Source of the DNA: Bacteroidales bacterium KHT7 | GTDB taxonomy: Bacteria; Bacteroidota; Bacteroidia; Bacteroidales; Bacteroidaceae | Direction of reading: 5' to 3' | Assembly (NCBI GenBank): GCA_900102385.1 | Contig: FNBQ01000025.1 | Location: 1-55,718 of the forward strand | Length of the DNA: 55,718 nucleotides | Shown here: piece by piece, positions 15,887 through 25,436 of the stretch | Layout: each line of letters opens with the position of its first letter | Numbering within the stretch: the first letter of the stretch is position 1 | The notes under the pieces: generated by a model | What the model was told of the DNA's origin: nothing | Databases searched by the model: none | The model's input: only the letters and a program-made list of their open reading frames with translations | Position numbers and translations under genes: made by a program

Positions 15887-15959
15887 CGCGGAGTGGAGCA
15901 GTTGGTAGCTCGCCAGGCTCATAACCTGGAGGTCGTTCGTTCGAGTCGAGCCTCCGCAA
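15887..15959 (+). tRNA. initiator tRNA-fMet (CAU)
   Basis: The cloverleaf is complete: 7-bp acceptor, D stem GAGC/GCTC, anticodon stem CCAGG/CCTGG with loop CTCATAA, and T arm with loop TTCGAGT. Initiator hallmarks are the C1:A72 mismatch and the A11:U24 pair. The anticodon stem has G30:C40 and G31:C39, but position 29:41 is A:U rather than G:C, so only two of the usual three G:C pairs are present. CCA is not encoded. Confidence 0.9.
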
Positions 15960-15963
15960 CTTT

Positions 15964-15997
15964 AAAACCAAGAGATTCTTCTCTTGGTATTTTTTTG
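15964..15997 (+). terminator. terminator of the tRNA gene
   Basis: ACCAAGAGA (15967-15975) and TCTCTTGGT (15980-15988) form a perfect 9-bp stem with a 4-base loop, followed by a T run. It ends 8 bases before the tdk start. Confidence 0.85.
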
Positions 15998-16004
15998 CTC
16001 TAAA

Positions 16005-16610
16005 ATGAAAAGGACAATGACACTGAAAGGTGGTGAAACGGTACACCGCGGACGCATTGAGGTTATATGCGGAAGCATGTTCTCTGGCAAAACAGAAGAA
16101 CTTATAAGAAGACTGCGCCGCGCCGAATTTGCAAAGCAAAGCATAATGGTCTTTAAGCCCGCGCTCGACATAAGATACAGTGCAGACGACGTTGTCACCC
16201 ACAACGGTCTGTCGGTATCGTCTACCCCTATTTCGAGTTCGGCAGAGATTTGCGAACAAGCCTGCGGATTTGATGTCATTGGAATTGACGAGGCACAGTT
16301 CTTCGACGAAGGACTTGTTGATGTCTGCAACAGTCTGGCATACAAAGGTACAAGGGTGATAATCGCCGGACTCGACCTAGACTATACAGGAAAGCCGTTC
16401 GGTCCGATGCCTTCGCTTTGCGCCATAGCCGACGATGTTACGAAAGTGAATGCCATCTGCGTAAAATGCGGTTCGCTGGCATACATCTCGCACCGCATAA
16501 TTGCAGCCGAAGGTCAGGTTCTGCTTGGCGAAACGCACGAGTACGAGCCTCTTTGCAGAGAATGCTACAATAAAGTAAATATCAAAAAAATAGAGGTAAA
16601 TTTAACTTAA
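16005..16610 (+). CDS. tdk: thymidine kinase, type II
   Basis: The 201-residue enzyme phosphorylates thymidine with ATP in pyrimidine salvage. Motifs are the P-loop [12 protein letters not shown], the DEAQFFD Walker B segment, the [14 protein letters not shown] lasso region, and two zinc-binding pairs CVKC and CREC. The start is ATG 16005; an in-frame TTG at 15984 falls inside the tRNA terminator. The gene begins just after that terminator, so it either has a weak promoter not recognised here or depends on read-through from the tRNA. Confidence 0.95.
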   Translation: MKRTMTLKGGETVHRGRIEVICGSMFSGKTEELIRRLRRAEFAKQSIMVFKPALDIRYSADDVVTHNGLSVSSTPISSSAEICEQACGFDVIGIDEAQFFDEGLVDVCNSLAYKGTRVIIAGLDLDYTGKPFGPMPSLCAIADDVTKVNAICVKCGSLAYISHRIIAAEGQVLLGETHEYEPLCRECYNKVNIKKIEVNLT

Positions 16611-16625
16611 AAGTGAATGCAACGT

Positions 16626-16666
16626 GAAAGCCCCCGCTCTTATTCGGAGCGGGGGCTTTATTTTTG
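16626..16666. terminator. bidirectional terminator between tdk and the acyl-CoA dehydrogenase gene
   Basis: AAAGCCCCCGCTC and GAGCGGGGGCTTT form a very stable stem with an 8-base loop, with T and A runs on both sides. Confidence 0.92.
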
Positions 16667-16683
16667 TTCTGTAATACAGAATC

Positions 16684-18390
16684 TTACTTCTTGTATGAAT
16701 CGAGCTGATCGGCAGTCATGCGGCTAACCCAATTGTAGTTCTTCTCAACCTCGCTCTCTGCAAGATTAACATAAACGTTAAGCGACTTTGCAAAGAGTTC
16801 TGGAGCCTTTGTTGCATTCTGAAGCAACAAATGAGACATGACGATTGAGCCTGTCATATCGTACAAGTGGCGAGAACAGATATCGAGCAACTCCTGATTT
16901 TCAGCCTCCTTAACGGTTGCAATGCTTTCATTAAGTTTGCCAGCCATAGCCTTTATGCGATCGAGATAAGACTCGAACTCTGCTGTTGTCTGGACATTCT
17001 CAAAGTCCTGAATAACCGAACTGTAGAATCCGTTTGTGATGTAGCGGATAGCAGCAACAGTCTGCAACTGAGTAGTACCCTCGTAGATTGAAGTGATACG
17101 AGCATCGCGATACAAACGCTGGCAAGCATACTCGAGCATGAAGCCAGAACCTCCGTGAACCTGAATACAATCGTAGGCATTCTGGTTTGCATATTCAGAG
17201 TTCATACCCTTTGCCAACGGAGTGAACGCGTCGGCAAGTTTAGCAAACTTCTTCTGCTCTGCACGCTCCTCTGGAGTAAGTTTGCGGCTGCGAGCGATAT
17301 CGTCGAGAGCCTTGTAAATATCGACATAGCGAGATGTCTGATAAAGCAATGCACGACCGGCATCAAGTTTAGCCTTGATGTTTGAAATCATCTCGTAAAC
17401 GGCAGGGAACTCGATGATTGCCTTGCCAAACTGCTTACGGTCCTTGGCATAAGCCAAAGCCTCGTTGTAAGAAGCCTGAGAGATTCCGACGCTCTGTGCA
17501 GCGATACCAAGACGAGCACCATTCATAAGTGCCATGACATACTTGATAAGTCCGAGTTTGCGGTCGCCGCAGAGTTCAGCCTTTGCATTTTTGTAGACAA
17601 GCTCGGTTGTTGGAGAACCGTGGATACCCATTTTGTTCTCGATACGACGAACATCAACACCGCCATCGCGCTTGTCGTAGATGAACATTGACAAGCCACG
17701 GCCATCGCGTGTGCCAGCCTCTGAACGGGCAAGAACCAAGTGGATGTCAGAATCGCCGTTTGTGATAAAACGCTTACAGCCATTCAGACGCCAGCAGTTG
17801 TTCTCTTCATCGAAAGTAGCCTTAAGCATAACGCTCTGCAAATCAGAACCAGCATCAGGCTCAGTCAAGTCCATAGACATTGTCTCGCCCTCGCACACAC
17901 GAGGAATGAAACGATTGTGCTGATCTTCGTTACCGAACTCGTAAAGAGTCTCGATACAATCCTGCAAAGACCAGATGTTTTCAAGACCTGCATCGGCAGC
18001 CGAAACCATCTCGTTAGCAGCAGTATATACGGTGATAGGCAGATTAAGACCACCAAAACGACGTGGCATCGTCATACCGTTAAGACCAGCCTTCTTCAGA
18101 GCCTCCATATTTTCGTAAGTCTTTGATGCGTATCTCACTCTGCCGTTCTCGCAGTGAGGTCCTTCGGCATCAACATCCTCGGCATTAGGAGCGATAACGT
18201 TCTCTGCAATGTCGCCAAGAATATCGAGTACCCTTCCGTAATTATCCAACGCATCGGCATAATCCTGAGGTGCCTCGTCGTATTTATCCTTATCTTCGTA
18301 GTCGCGCTCCTTCAACTGAGCGATGCGCTCCATGAGAGGATTATTCATCTCGAACATCAGTTCGGGAACTCCGCTATAATAATTTGCCAT
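16684..18390 (-). CDS. acyl-CoA dehydrogenase (extended form)
   Basis: The 568-residue flavoenzyme oxidises acyl-CoA to enoyl-CoA and passes electrons to the ETF encoded upstream. Visible are the FAD/substrate motifs SMDLTEPDAGSDLQS and WRLNGCKRFITNGD, the acyl-CoA dehydrogenase helical domain with DRKQFGK, CIQVHGGSGFMLEYACQRLYRD, and the catalytic base in SIYEGTTQLQ. It is about 180 residues longer than classic butyryl-CoA dehydrogenases; an extra helical C-terminal domain of about 120 residues follows the catalytic core. It is the third gene of the etfB-etfA-acd operon, 5 bases after etfA. The acyl chain length preferred cannot be told. Confidence 0.93.
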   Translation of the reverse strand: MANYYSGVPELMFEMNNPLMERIAQLKERDYEDKDKYDEAPQDYADALDNYGRVLDILGDIAENVIAPNAEDVDAEGPHCENGRVRYASKTYENMEALKKAGLNGMTMPRRFGGLNLPITVYTAANEMVSAADAGLENIWSLQDCIETLYEFGNEDQHNRFIPRVCEGETMSMDLTEPDAGSDLQSVMLKATFDEENNCWRLNGCKRFITNGDSDIHLVLARSEAGTRDGRGLSMFIYDKRDGGVDVRRIENKMGIHGSPTTELVYKNAKAELCGDRKLGLIKYVMALMNGARLGIAAQSVGISQASYNEALAYAKDRKQFGKAIIEFPAVYEMISNIKAKLDAGRALLYQTSRYVDIYKALDDIARSRKLTPEERAEQKKFAKLADAFTPLAKGMNSEYANQNAYDCIQVHGGSGFMLEYACQRLYRDARITSIYEGTTQLQTVAAIRYITNGFYSSVIQDFENVQTTAEFESYLDRIKAMAGKLNESIATVKEAENQELLDICSRHLYDMTGSIVMSHLLLQNATKAPELFAKSLNVYVNLAESEVEKNYNWVSRMTADQLDSYKK

Positions 18391-18395
18391 AACTT

Positions 18396-19418
18396 TTACT
18401 TTGAATTCTGCTTGTAATACTTTATTAGTTTAGGAAGAACCTCCTCTACCGAGCCATTGATTACATAGTCGGCAATTGCGTTGATTGGAGCATTCTCGTC
18501 GGTATTGATAGAGATGATGATACCACTCTCCTTCATACCTGCAACATGCTGAATTGCGCCTGAGATTCCGCAAGCGATGTAGACCTTTGGACGGACAGTC
18601 ACACCTGTCTGACCAATCTGAAGATCGTGATTGCAGAAGCCTGCATCTACAGCAGCACGGCTTGCGCCAACCTCGGCATGAATCTCGCGTGCAAAATCGT
18701 AAAGAAGGTCGAAACCTTCCTTGCTGCCAACACCATATCCGCCGGCAACAACGATTGGAGCACCCTTCAGGTTATTCTTTGCAGCCTCAACATGACGCTC
18801 GATAACCTTTGTTACATATTCAGCCTCTGGAACGAACTTTGCAACATCCTCAATTACGACCTCGCCCTTGTAGTTAGGGTCGAGAATCTCAGCCTTCATA
18901 ACACCGCTACGAACGGTTGCCATCTGAGGACGGTTCTCTGGGTTAACGATTGTTGCAACGATGTTTCCGCCGAAGGCAGGACGAATCTGATAAAGCAGAT
19001 TATCGTAGTGCTTGCCAAGCTTCTTGTCATCGTGAGGACCGATTTCGAGTGAAGTACAATCGGCTGTAAGACCGCTATGAAGAGCAGATGAAACGCGAGG
19101 ACCAAGGTCGCGACCGACAACATCAGCACCCATCAAGCAAATCTGTGGTTTCTCCTGCTTGAACAAGTTTACAAGAACAGCAGTATGAGGCTTTGATGTG
19201 TAAGGAGCAAGTCCCGGATCATCGAAAATATGAAGTTTGTCAACGCCATAAGGAAGAATCTGCGACTCAACCTTTCCGACAATGCCTGAGCCGGCTGCGA
19301 TAGCCTCTAACTGAACGCCCAGAGTATTGGCCAACTTGCGACCTTTTGTTAAAAGTTCCTGACTTACCTCGGCAACCTGAGTGCCTTCAAGTTCGCAATA
19401 TACAAATACGTTGTTCAT
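18396..19418 (-). CDS. etfA: electron transfer flavoprotein, alpha subunit
   Basis: The 340-residue protein has the ETF alpha N-terminal domain and the C-terminal FAD-binding domain, seen as VVAGGYGVGSKEGFDLLYDF, then GASRAAVDAGF, then QIGQTGVTVRPKVYIACGIS, AIQHVAGM and SINTDENAPI. With EtfB it forms a heterodimer that takes electrons from the acyl-CoA dehydrogenase. The gene lies between etfB and the dehydrogenase gene with 5-base gaps, so all three are co-transcribed. Whether this ETF bifurcates electrons cannot be judged from the sequence by eye. Confidence 0.95.
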   Translation of the reverse strand: MNNVFVYCELEGTQVAEVSQELLTKGRKLANTLGVQLEAIAAGSGIVGKVESQILPYGVDKLHIFDDPGLAPYTSKPHTAVLVNLFKQEKPQICLMGADVVGRDLGPRVSSALHSGLTADCTSLEIGPHDDKKLGKHYDNLLYQIRPAFGGNIVATIVNPENRPQMATVRSGVMKAEILDPNYKGEVVIEDVAKFVPEAEYVTKVIERHVEAAKNNLKGAPIVVAGGYGVGSKEGFDLLYDFAREIHAEVGASRAAVDAGFCNHDLQIGQTGVTVRPKVYIACGISGAIQHVAGMKESGIIISINTDENAPINAIADYVINGSVEEVLPKLIKYYKQNSK

Positions 19419-19423
19419 CTTGA

Positions 19424-20311
19424 TTATCCTATTGTATGGTTAGCCAAAAGTTCCTGAATAAGACCGTTCATGTCGGCATCAGAACTTGTTAATACTTTAC
19501 TTTCCTTAGCCTTGAAGACGATGTTCTCGACATTCTTGACCTTTGTTGGAGAACCGGCAAGACCGCACTGGCTCAAGTCAGCGTTCACGTCGGCGCAACT
19601 AAGCTGACCAATCTTAAGGTAAGGCTTCTTTTCATACTGGTCGGCATAAGGAAGGTCGGCGTATGTTGTATCCTTCTCCAACTCCATAGGTGCAAGGGCG
19701 CGCTTGTACTTCATTACAAGTTTGGCGTTGCGTGGACGACATGGAGCGGCCGAGCCGTTTACTGTAAGGACAAGAGGCAATGCGCTTTCAACTGTCTCTA
19801 CACCGCCATCGATGTGACGCTTAACGGTGATGCGGCCATCCTTGCAGCTAAGAATCTCCTCGGTGTATGTAATCTGGTTAAGACCAAGCTTTTCTGCAAC
19901 CTGAGGACCAACCTGTGCTGTATCGCCATCGATAGCCTGACGACCACCGATAATCAAATCTACATCCGGAGCAACATGCTTGATAGCTGTTGAAAGTGCG
20001 TAAGATGTTGCCAAAGTATCAGCTCCAGCAAAAGCGCGGTCTGTTAGCAGATAACCACCATCGGCACCACGATACATAGCCTCGCGGATAACCTCGGCAG
20101 CACGGCCGGGACCCATTGTGACAACTGTTACTGTCGAACCGGGATTTTCATCTTTCAATCTCAATGCCTGCTCAAGAGCATTCATATCTTCGGGGTTGAA
20201 GATTGCTGGAAGAGCAGAGCGATTCACTGTGCCTTCCGGTGTCATTGCATCAGGACCCACATTTCGTGTATCTGGAACCTGCTTTGCAAGAACTACGATT
20301 TTTAAGCTCAT
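19424..20311 (-). CDS. etfB: electron transfer flavoprotein, beta subunit
   Basis: The 295-residue protein has the ETF beta pattern: KIVVLAKQVPDTRN at the N terminus, NPEDMNALEQALRLKDE, and the signature GGRQAIDGDTAQVGPQVAEKL, followed by LPLVLTVNGSAAPCRPRNAK. It pairs with EtfA. It is the first gene of the operon; a TAATTTTG element on this strand (20384-20391) lies about 73 bases upstream, leaving a short leader that can fold. Confidence 0.95.
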   Translation of the reverse strand: MSLKIVVLAKQVPDTRNVGPDAMTPEGTVNRSALPAIFNPEDMNALEQALRLKDENPGSTVTVVTMGPGRAAEVIREAMYRGADGGYLLTDRAFAGADTLATSYALSTAIKHVAPDVDLIIGGRQAIDGDTAQVGPQVAEKLGLNQITYTEEILSCKDGRITVKRHIDGGVETVESALPLVLTVNGSAAPCRPRNAKLVMKYKRALAPMELEKDTTYADLPYADQYEKKPYLKIGQLSCADVNADLSQCGLAGSPTKVKNVENIVFKAKESKVLTSSDADMNGLIQELLANHTIG

Positions 20312-20340
20312 ATTTGTTATAAGTTATAATTATAATTACA

Positions 20341-20391
20341 TTCAAGTTTAACCTTACGGTGCCTACCCCTCTGGTAAGCTACGCAAAATTA
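20341..20391 (-). promoter_or_regulatory. etfB promoter element and structured leader candidate
   Basis: TAATTTTG (20384-20391, minus strand) is a -7 element. Directly downstream the leader reads CTTAC-CAGAGG-GGT-AGGC-ACC-GTAAG, a 5-bp outer stem and 3-bp inner stem with a one-sided bulge. I cannot match it to a known riboswitch class; it may only be a stable 5' end. Confidence 0.4.
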
Positions 20392-20464
20392 TACATTTTT
20401 GCCAATCCACAATGAAATTGAGCAAAAAAATTACATTTTTTAACAAATGTTTCGTTAAATATTG

Positions 20465-20472
20465 TATCTTTG
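20465..20472 (+). promoter_or_regulatory. -7 element upstream of the BspA-like gene
   Basis: TATCTTTG lies 44 bases before the ATG at 20517. Confidence 0.6.
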
Positions 20473-20516
20473 CGATGTCACAAGATTAAGATAATAAGAG
20501 AGATAAGTTTTATATT

Positions 20517-22550
20517 ATGAAGATTACACTGAGAGAAAAAATTATAACCATAGGCTTTTTATTTTCAGTAGGCTGCACTGCACAGGATTTTATTGTTGAC
20601 GACATTGGCTACAACCGTCTTGCAAACAATACCGTGGAAGTTACAGCAAAGAGAAGCATGCACTATGTTGGCGATGTAACCATTCCGAAAAAAGTTGAGT
20701 ACAATAAAATCAGTTACGAAGTGGTGGCTATTGCCGACGACGCCTTTTCGAGCAACACAAATCTTACAAGCGTAAACATTGAGGCAAAACTGAAACGAAT
20801 AGGAAACAGCGCATTCTCAACGTGCACCTCGCTGAAAGAGATAAACATTCCGAAATCAACTTCGGAGATAGGCAAATATGCATTCCGTTCGTGCAAAATG
20901 CTCGGCAGCATTGAACTTCCGCAGAGCATCACGGCAATAAGCGAATGTTGCTTTACGGGTTGCACAAGTCTGACCAACATCGTTATTCCTAACGGAGTTA
21001 CGAAAATTGATTTCTGCGCCTTCCGCGGATGCACGCAACTCTTATCGGTCGTGATGCCGTCGTCGCTTTCCGTTATCGCCGACAAGGCTTTCAAAGATTG
21101 TCATTCGCTGAAGAGCATCCATTTTCCTAAAGCCCTCAATTCGATAGGAACATACTGTTTTGAAGAATGTACGGACATCGAATCACTCCATCTGCCAAAG
21201 ACAGAAAACATTGGCGAAGGCGCATTCTCGGGCTGTACGGGTCTAAGAAGCGTTACCATTCAGGAAGGCACGCATACCCTTCCGCTCGCAATGTTTGCCA
21301 ACTGTACAAATCTCAATTCGGTTGTTATGCCAAACAGCATTGTAAAAGTTGGCAGGCAGATATTTATAAGATGCACGAATCTGAAGAACGTTACCCTACC
21401 CAACCATCTGACGGAGATTTCGAACGGAATGTTCAGCGGATGCGCATCGCTCAAGAGCGTAAAACTTCCAGAGTCGGTTACAGAGATAAAAGCAAATGCC
21501 TTTTACAATTCGGGACTCGAACGGATGTTCATCCCTGCAAAAGTAGCACAGATTAACAATGGCGCATTCAACGGCTGCAAGAATCTTTCGGTAATCTCGG
21601 TTGATGAAAACAACGACTTCTTCACGTCGGACGAATACGTTCTTTACAACAAAGACAGAACGAAACTTATTTATGCCTTCGGACACATTACTGAATTCGA
21701 CACGCCCGAATCGGTTACCGAGATAAGCCATCTGGCATTTGCCAACCACGAAGAACTTCGGAAAGTACGCATCTCGAAAAACGTAAAGATTATAAAAAGC
21801 AGAGCCTTCAGTCCATGCGACAACATTCAGGAATTTTGGGTTGATGAGAGGAATGCGAATTTCAAGACGATAGGCAACGTCATCTTCAACAAGCAAGGAA
21901 CCGAAATAATCAAGGCATACTCGCTGAAGGGTACATACCAAGTGCCCGATTCGGTAATAGAGATTATGCCTCATGCCTTCAGCGGAAACGACGACCTAAC
22001 CGAGGTGATAATTGGCAATCACGTTGAAACAATAGATGCGTGCGCCTTTGCCCGATGCAAGCAACTCAAAAAGATTACAATTCCGGCTTCGGTAGTAAGC
22101 ATCAAGTCGCTCGTATTCTACAACTGCACAAATCTTGAGGAAATAGAGATTGACAAGGCAAACCCGATGTACTGCACAGACAATAATATAATGTATAACA
22201 AAAGCAGGACAACGCTCTTCAAGGCTTTCGGAAACAAGGAGAAATACAACATTGCGCCAACCGTGACGAGTATTCAGCCGTTTGCATTCGAGGGTTGCAA
22301 CAAACTTTCGTACATCAATATTCCGGCAAGCACGTCGAAATTCGGCGAGAAGATTTTTGAGAGTTGCAGCAATCTGCAAAACATCAAGGTAAACTGGATT
22401 AAGCCATTTTACATGCCAATAAGCAAGATGTTCAGCAACAGCACAATGCAGAAGGCGATACTCATCGTTCCGGACATGAGCGTACAGAAATATCGCGAAA
22501 ACGAATTTTGGGGACAATTCAAATACATCGAGCCCGACCTTAATCAATAA
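20517..22550 (+). CDS. secreted BspA-like leucine-rich-repeat protein
   Basis: The 677-residue protein has an N-terminal export signal (MKITLREKIITIGFLFSVG, then CTAQ; a weak lipobox reading is possible). Most of the rest is roughly twenty copies of the Treponema-type LRR (LRR_5) with the pattern PxSVTxIGxxAFxxCxxL. Three copies are interrupted by a second motif with NxxFxxxxxVLYNKxxTKLIxA, near residues 360, 450 and 550, as seen in BspA. Such surface proteins bind host proteins or other bacteria. The last 50 residues form a cap without a clear sorting signal. The gene is monocistronic. Confidence 0.9.
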   Translation: MKITLREKIITIGFLFSVGCTAQDFIVDDIGYNRLANNTVEVTAKRSMHYVGDVTIPKKVEYNKISYEVVAIADDAFSSNTNLTSVNIEAKLKRIGNSAFSTCTSLKEINIPKSTSEIGKYAFRSCKMLGSIELPQSITAISECCFTGCTSLTNIVIPNGVTKIDFCAFRGCTQLLSVVMPSSLSVIADKAFKDCHSLKSIHFPKALNSIGTYCFEECTDIESLHLPKTENIGEGAFSGCTGLRSVTIQEGTHTLPLAMFANCTNLNSVVMPNSIVKVGRQIFIRCTNLKNVTLPNHLTEISNGMFSGCASLKSVKLPESVTEIKANAFYNSGLERMFIPAKVAQINNGAFNGCKNLSVISVDENNDFFTSDEYVLYNKDRTKLIYAFGHITEFDTPESVTEISHLAFANHEELRKVRISKNVKIIKSRAFSPCDNIQEFWVDERNANFKTIGNVIFNKQGTEIIKAYSLKGTYQVPDSVIEIMPHAFSGNDDLTEVIIGNHVETIDACAFARCKQLKKITIPASVVSIKSLVFYNCTNLEEIEIDKANPMYCTDNNIMYNKSRTTLFKAFGNKEKYNIAPTVTSIQPFAFEGCNKLSYINIPASTSKFGEKIFESCSNLQNIKVNWIKPFYMPISKMFSNSTMQKAILIVPDMSVQKYRENEFWGQFKYIEPDLNQ

Positions 22551-22570
22551 AGTCGGGCTCTGCCCTTTTC
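22529..22570 (+). terminator. probable terminator overlapping the BspA-like stop codon
   Basis: GAGCCCGAC and GTCGGGCTC form a 9-bp stem around the stop codon region, followed by TGCCCTTTT, a weak T tail. Confidence 0.55.
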
Positions 22571-22681
22571 TGGAGGCAGAAAAAACATCAGCCATCGGAC
22601 TTTACAGGCAAAAACAACGCATAATTCTCGGACTTCGGAAAAAAACAACCGCATAAAAACCAAAGTTAGAAATAAAAAGAT

Positions 22682-22689
22682 TAAATTTG
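22682..22689 (+). promoter_or_regulatory. -7 element of the phoH-purC-ubiE-aroE run
   Basis: TAAATTTG lies 22 bases before the phoH start. No further TAnnTTTG with a good spacer was noticed in the short gaps of the following six genes. Confidence 0.55.
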
Positions 22690-22711
22690 CAGCGTATATT
22701 GCATTTGCTAA

Positions 22712-23704
22712 ATGATAGAACGACACATTGTACTTGAGGATATTGACCCCGTGGTATTCTATGGGGTAAACAACAACAACTTCCAGCAAATAAAAGCCTA
22801 CTATCCCAAACTACGAATTGTTGCGCGCGGAAACGTAATAAAGGTAATGGGAGACGAGGAAGAATTGTGCGCCTTTGAAGAAAACATCATGAAGCTGCAA
22901 AAGCATTGCGCCACGTTCAACTCGCTCGACAACGAGGCAATCCACGACATTATGGAAGGTAAGCGCACAAGCAAGGAAAGCAGCGACGAAGTGATTGTTT
23001 ACAGCACCACCGGAAAGCCTATAACCCCAAGAAGCGAAAATCAGAAGAAACTAGTAAAGGAATTCGAGAAAAACGACATGATTTTTGCCATCGGTCCGGC
23101 AGGCTCGGGAAAGACCTACATAGCAATAGCATTGGCAATAAAACTCCTGAAGAACAAGGTTATCAGAAAAATAATACTTAGCCGTCCGGCAGTTGAGGCT
23201 GGCGAGAAACTCGGCTTTCTGCCCGGCGACATGAAAGAGAAAATAGATCCGTATCTGCAACCTCTCTACGATGCTCTTGAAGACATGATCCCGGCAAACA
23301 AACTTAAAGAGCACATGGAAAACAACGTGATACAGATTGCACCGCTCGCCTTTATGCGAGGCAGAACGCTAAACGATGCCGTAGTTATCCTTGACGAGGC
23401 GCAGAACACAACGAGCGCACAGATAAAAATGTTCCTAACCCGAATGGGACAGAACACCAAGATGATTGTTACTGGAGATGCCTCGCAGATTGACCTTCCG
23501 CCATCAACGCGCTCGGGACTGCTTGAGGCACAGCGTATTCTGAAAGGCGTGAAAGGCATTTCGTTCATCGAGATGAACCAGAAAGACATAGTGCGCCACA
23601 AACTCGTTACACGAATAGTCGAAGCCTACGACAAGTTCGACAAAGAGCAGGCCGAGAAGCAGAAGGCTCAAAGAAAAGCCAAGGAAAACCCGAACAAAGA
23701 CTAA
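22712..23704 (+). CDS. PhoH-like ATPase (YbeZ type)
   Basis: The 330-residue protein has a short N-terminal KH-like region followed by the PhoH ATPase: Walker A in AIGPAGSGKTYIA, the SRPAVEAGEKLGFLPGD motif, Walker B VVILDEAQNTT and TGDASQIDLP. The family is linked to RNA metabolism and often lies beside ybeY, which is not present here. The C terminus is a charged Lys/Glu tail. It is the first gene of a tightly spaced seven-gene run ending at purM. Confidence 0.93.
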   Translation: MIERHIVLEDIDPVVFYGVNNNNFQQIKAYYPKLRIVARGNVIKVMGDEEELCAFEENIMKLQKHCATFNSLDNEAIHDIMEGKRTSKESSDEVIVYSTTGKPITPRSENQKKLVKEFEKNDMIFAIGPAGSGKTYIAIALAIKLLKNKVIRKIILSRPAVEAGEKLGFLPGDMKEKIDPYLQPLYDALEDMIPANKLKEHMENNVIQIAPLAFMRGRTLNDAVVILDEAQNTTSAQIKMFLTRMGQNTKMIVTGDASQIDLPPSTRSGLLEAQRILKGVKGISFIEMNQKDIVRHKLVTRIVEAYDKFDKEQAEKQKAQRKAKENPNKD

Positions 23705-23728
23705 TAAAGTTAAACAACATAAAAAACA

Positions 23729-24673
23729 ATGAAAGCATTAACAAAAACTGATTTTCAGTTTCCCGGACAGAAGAGTGTTTATCACGGCAAGGTTCGTGAT
23801 GTTTACAACATCAACGACGACATCATGGTGATGGTTGCAACAGACCGCATCTCTGCATTCGACGTTATTCTTCCGAAGGGCATTCCATTCAAGGGACAGG
23901 TTCTGAACCAGATTGCTGCAAAGTTCCTCGACGCAACATCCGACATCGTTCCTAACTGGAAACTTGCTACTCCAGACCCAATGGTAACTGTTGGCCTAAA
24001 GTGCGAAGGCTTCCGCGTTGAGATGATTATCCGCGGCTACCTTACAGGCTCGGCTTGGAGAGAGTACAAGGCAGGCAACCGCGTTCTATGCGGAGTTAAA
24101 CTGCCAGACGGCATGCGCGAGAACGAGAAGTTCCCTCACCCAATAATCACCCCAACAACAAAAGCTGACGAGGGGCACGATGAGAACATCTCAAAGGAAG
24201 AAATCATTGCTCAGGGCATCGTAAGCAAGGAAGACTACGAGCAGATGGAGCAGTATACATACGCTCTATTCGAGCGCGGCTCACAGATTGCAGCAAAGCG
24301 CGGTCTTATTCTTGTTGATACAAAATACGAGTTCGGTAAGCGCGACGGCAAGATTTATCTTATCGACGAAATCCACACTCCAGACTCAAGCCGCTACTTC
24401 TACGCAGAGGGCTACGATGAGAAGTTCCAGAAAGGCGAGGCTCAGAAGCAGCTTTCAAAGGAGTTCGTGCGCCAGTGGCTCATCGAGAACAACTTCATGG
24501 GACAGGCTGGTCAGCAGGTTCCTGAGATGACAGACGAGTATGTAAACAGCGTATCAGACCGTTACATCGAACTGTACGAAGGCATCGTTGGCGAGAAGTT
24601 CGACAAGGCTTCGGTTGACGGCGACATCGCTGCACGCATCGAGGCTAACGTAAAGGCATATCTCAACAAGTAA
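23729..24673 (+). CDS. purC: phosphoribosylaminoimidazole-succinocarboxamide synthase
   Basis: The 314-residue enzyme joins aspartate to CAIR in purine synthesis. Motifs are [44 protein letters not shown] and [20 protein letters not shown] with TPDSSRY. It belongs to the longer (about 300-residue) form rather than the 240-residue enterobacterial form. The gene starts 24 bases after phoH and ends 15 bases before ubiE; purM, another purine gene, closes the same run. Confidence 0.95.
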   Translation: MKALTKTDFQFPGQKSVYHGKVRDVYNINDDIMVMVATDRISAFDVILPKGIPFKGQVLNQIAAKFLDATSDIVPNWKLATPDPMVTVGLKCEGFRVEMIIRGYLTGSAWREYKAGNRVLCGVKLPDGMRENEKFPHPIITPTTKADEGHDENISKEEIIAQGIVSKEDYEQMEQYTYALFERGSQIAAKRGLILVDTKYEFGKRDGKIYLIDEIHTPDSSRYFYAEGYDEKFQKGEAQKQLSKEFVRQWLIENNFMGQAGQQVPEMTDEYVNSVSDRYIELYEGIVGEKFDKASVDGDIAARIEANVKAYLNK

Positions 24674-24688
24674 AAAAGATATCATAAG

Positions 24689-25423
24689 GTGTACAAACAA
24701 GAAACGATAAAGCCTTATGGAGTTGATGGCTCCAAGAGAGAGCAGGTGGAGAAGATGTTCGATAAGATAGCACATTCTTACGACACTCTGAACCACTCGC
24801 TCTCGTGGGGCATCGACAAATACTGGCGCAACAAGGCGATAAGGCTTCTTGCCAAGCAGAAACCCGAATCGGTTCTCGACATTGCAACCGGAACGGGCGA
24901 CTTTGCCATCATCGCCTGCAAGAAAGCCAATCCGAAAGAGGTTTTGGGAGTTGACATATCGGAGGGGATGATGAACATCGGACGCGAGAAAGTGAAGAAA
25001 GAAGGTCTTGACGGCAAAATCAGTTTTCAAAAAGAAGACTGCGCCAAGATGAGTTTCGGCGACAACCGCTTCAGTTCGATAATATCGGCTTTCGGCGTAA
25101 GAAACTTCGAGAATCTTGACATCTGCCTAAAAGAGATGCACCGCGTGCTCTCTCCCGGCGGACACCTTATTATATTGGAACTTTCGGTGCCACGACGCTT
25201 CCCGATGAAGCAGTTGTTCCACTTCTACTCGCACGTGATAATGCCGATGGCAGGCAGAATAATATCAAAAGATGCCAGCGCATACACATACTTGCCACAG
25301 AGCATGGAGGCTTTTCCGCAAGCCGAGACAATGAAGCAGGTATTGCTAAAAGCAGGATTCAGAAAAGCATATTTTGAACGATTAACTTTTGGTATCTGCA
25401 CAATGTTTGTAGCAGAAAAATAA
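24689..25423 (+). CDS. ubiE: demethylmenaquinone methyltransferase
   Basis: The 244-residue SAM-dependent methyltransferase starts with GTG ([12 protein letters not shown]). It shows the UbiE/MenG motifs [32 protein letters not shown] for SAM binding, [25 protein letters not shown] and [15 protein letters not shown]. In an anaerobe of this group the substrate is demethylmenaquinone, giving menaquinone for respiration with fumarate. It follows purC by 15 bases and precedes aroE by 13. Confidence 0.93.
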   Translation: MYKQETIKPYGVDGSKREQVEKMFDKIAHSYDTLNHSLSWGIDKYWRNKAIRLLAKQKPESVLDIATGTGDFAIIACKKANPKEVLGVDISEGMMNIGREKVKKEGLDGKISFQKEDCAKMSFGDNRFSSIISAFGVRNFENLDICLKEMHRVLSPGGHLIILELSVPRRFPMKQLFHFYSHVIMPMAGRIISKDASAYTYLPQSMEAFPQAETMKQVLLKAGFRKAYFERLTFGICTMFVAEK

Positions 25424-25436
25424 ACATCAACGACTT

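Noticed and set aside
15765-16259. 164-codon minus-strand frame
   Set aside because: It runs across the initiator tRNA and the start of tdk; part of it is just the tRNA read in reverse.
20341-20391. SAM-type riboswitch before etfB
   Set aside because: The start CTTACCAGAGG recalls the SAM-I consensus, but the leader is far too short and lacks the other conserved segments.
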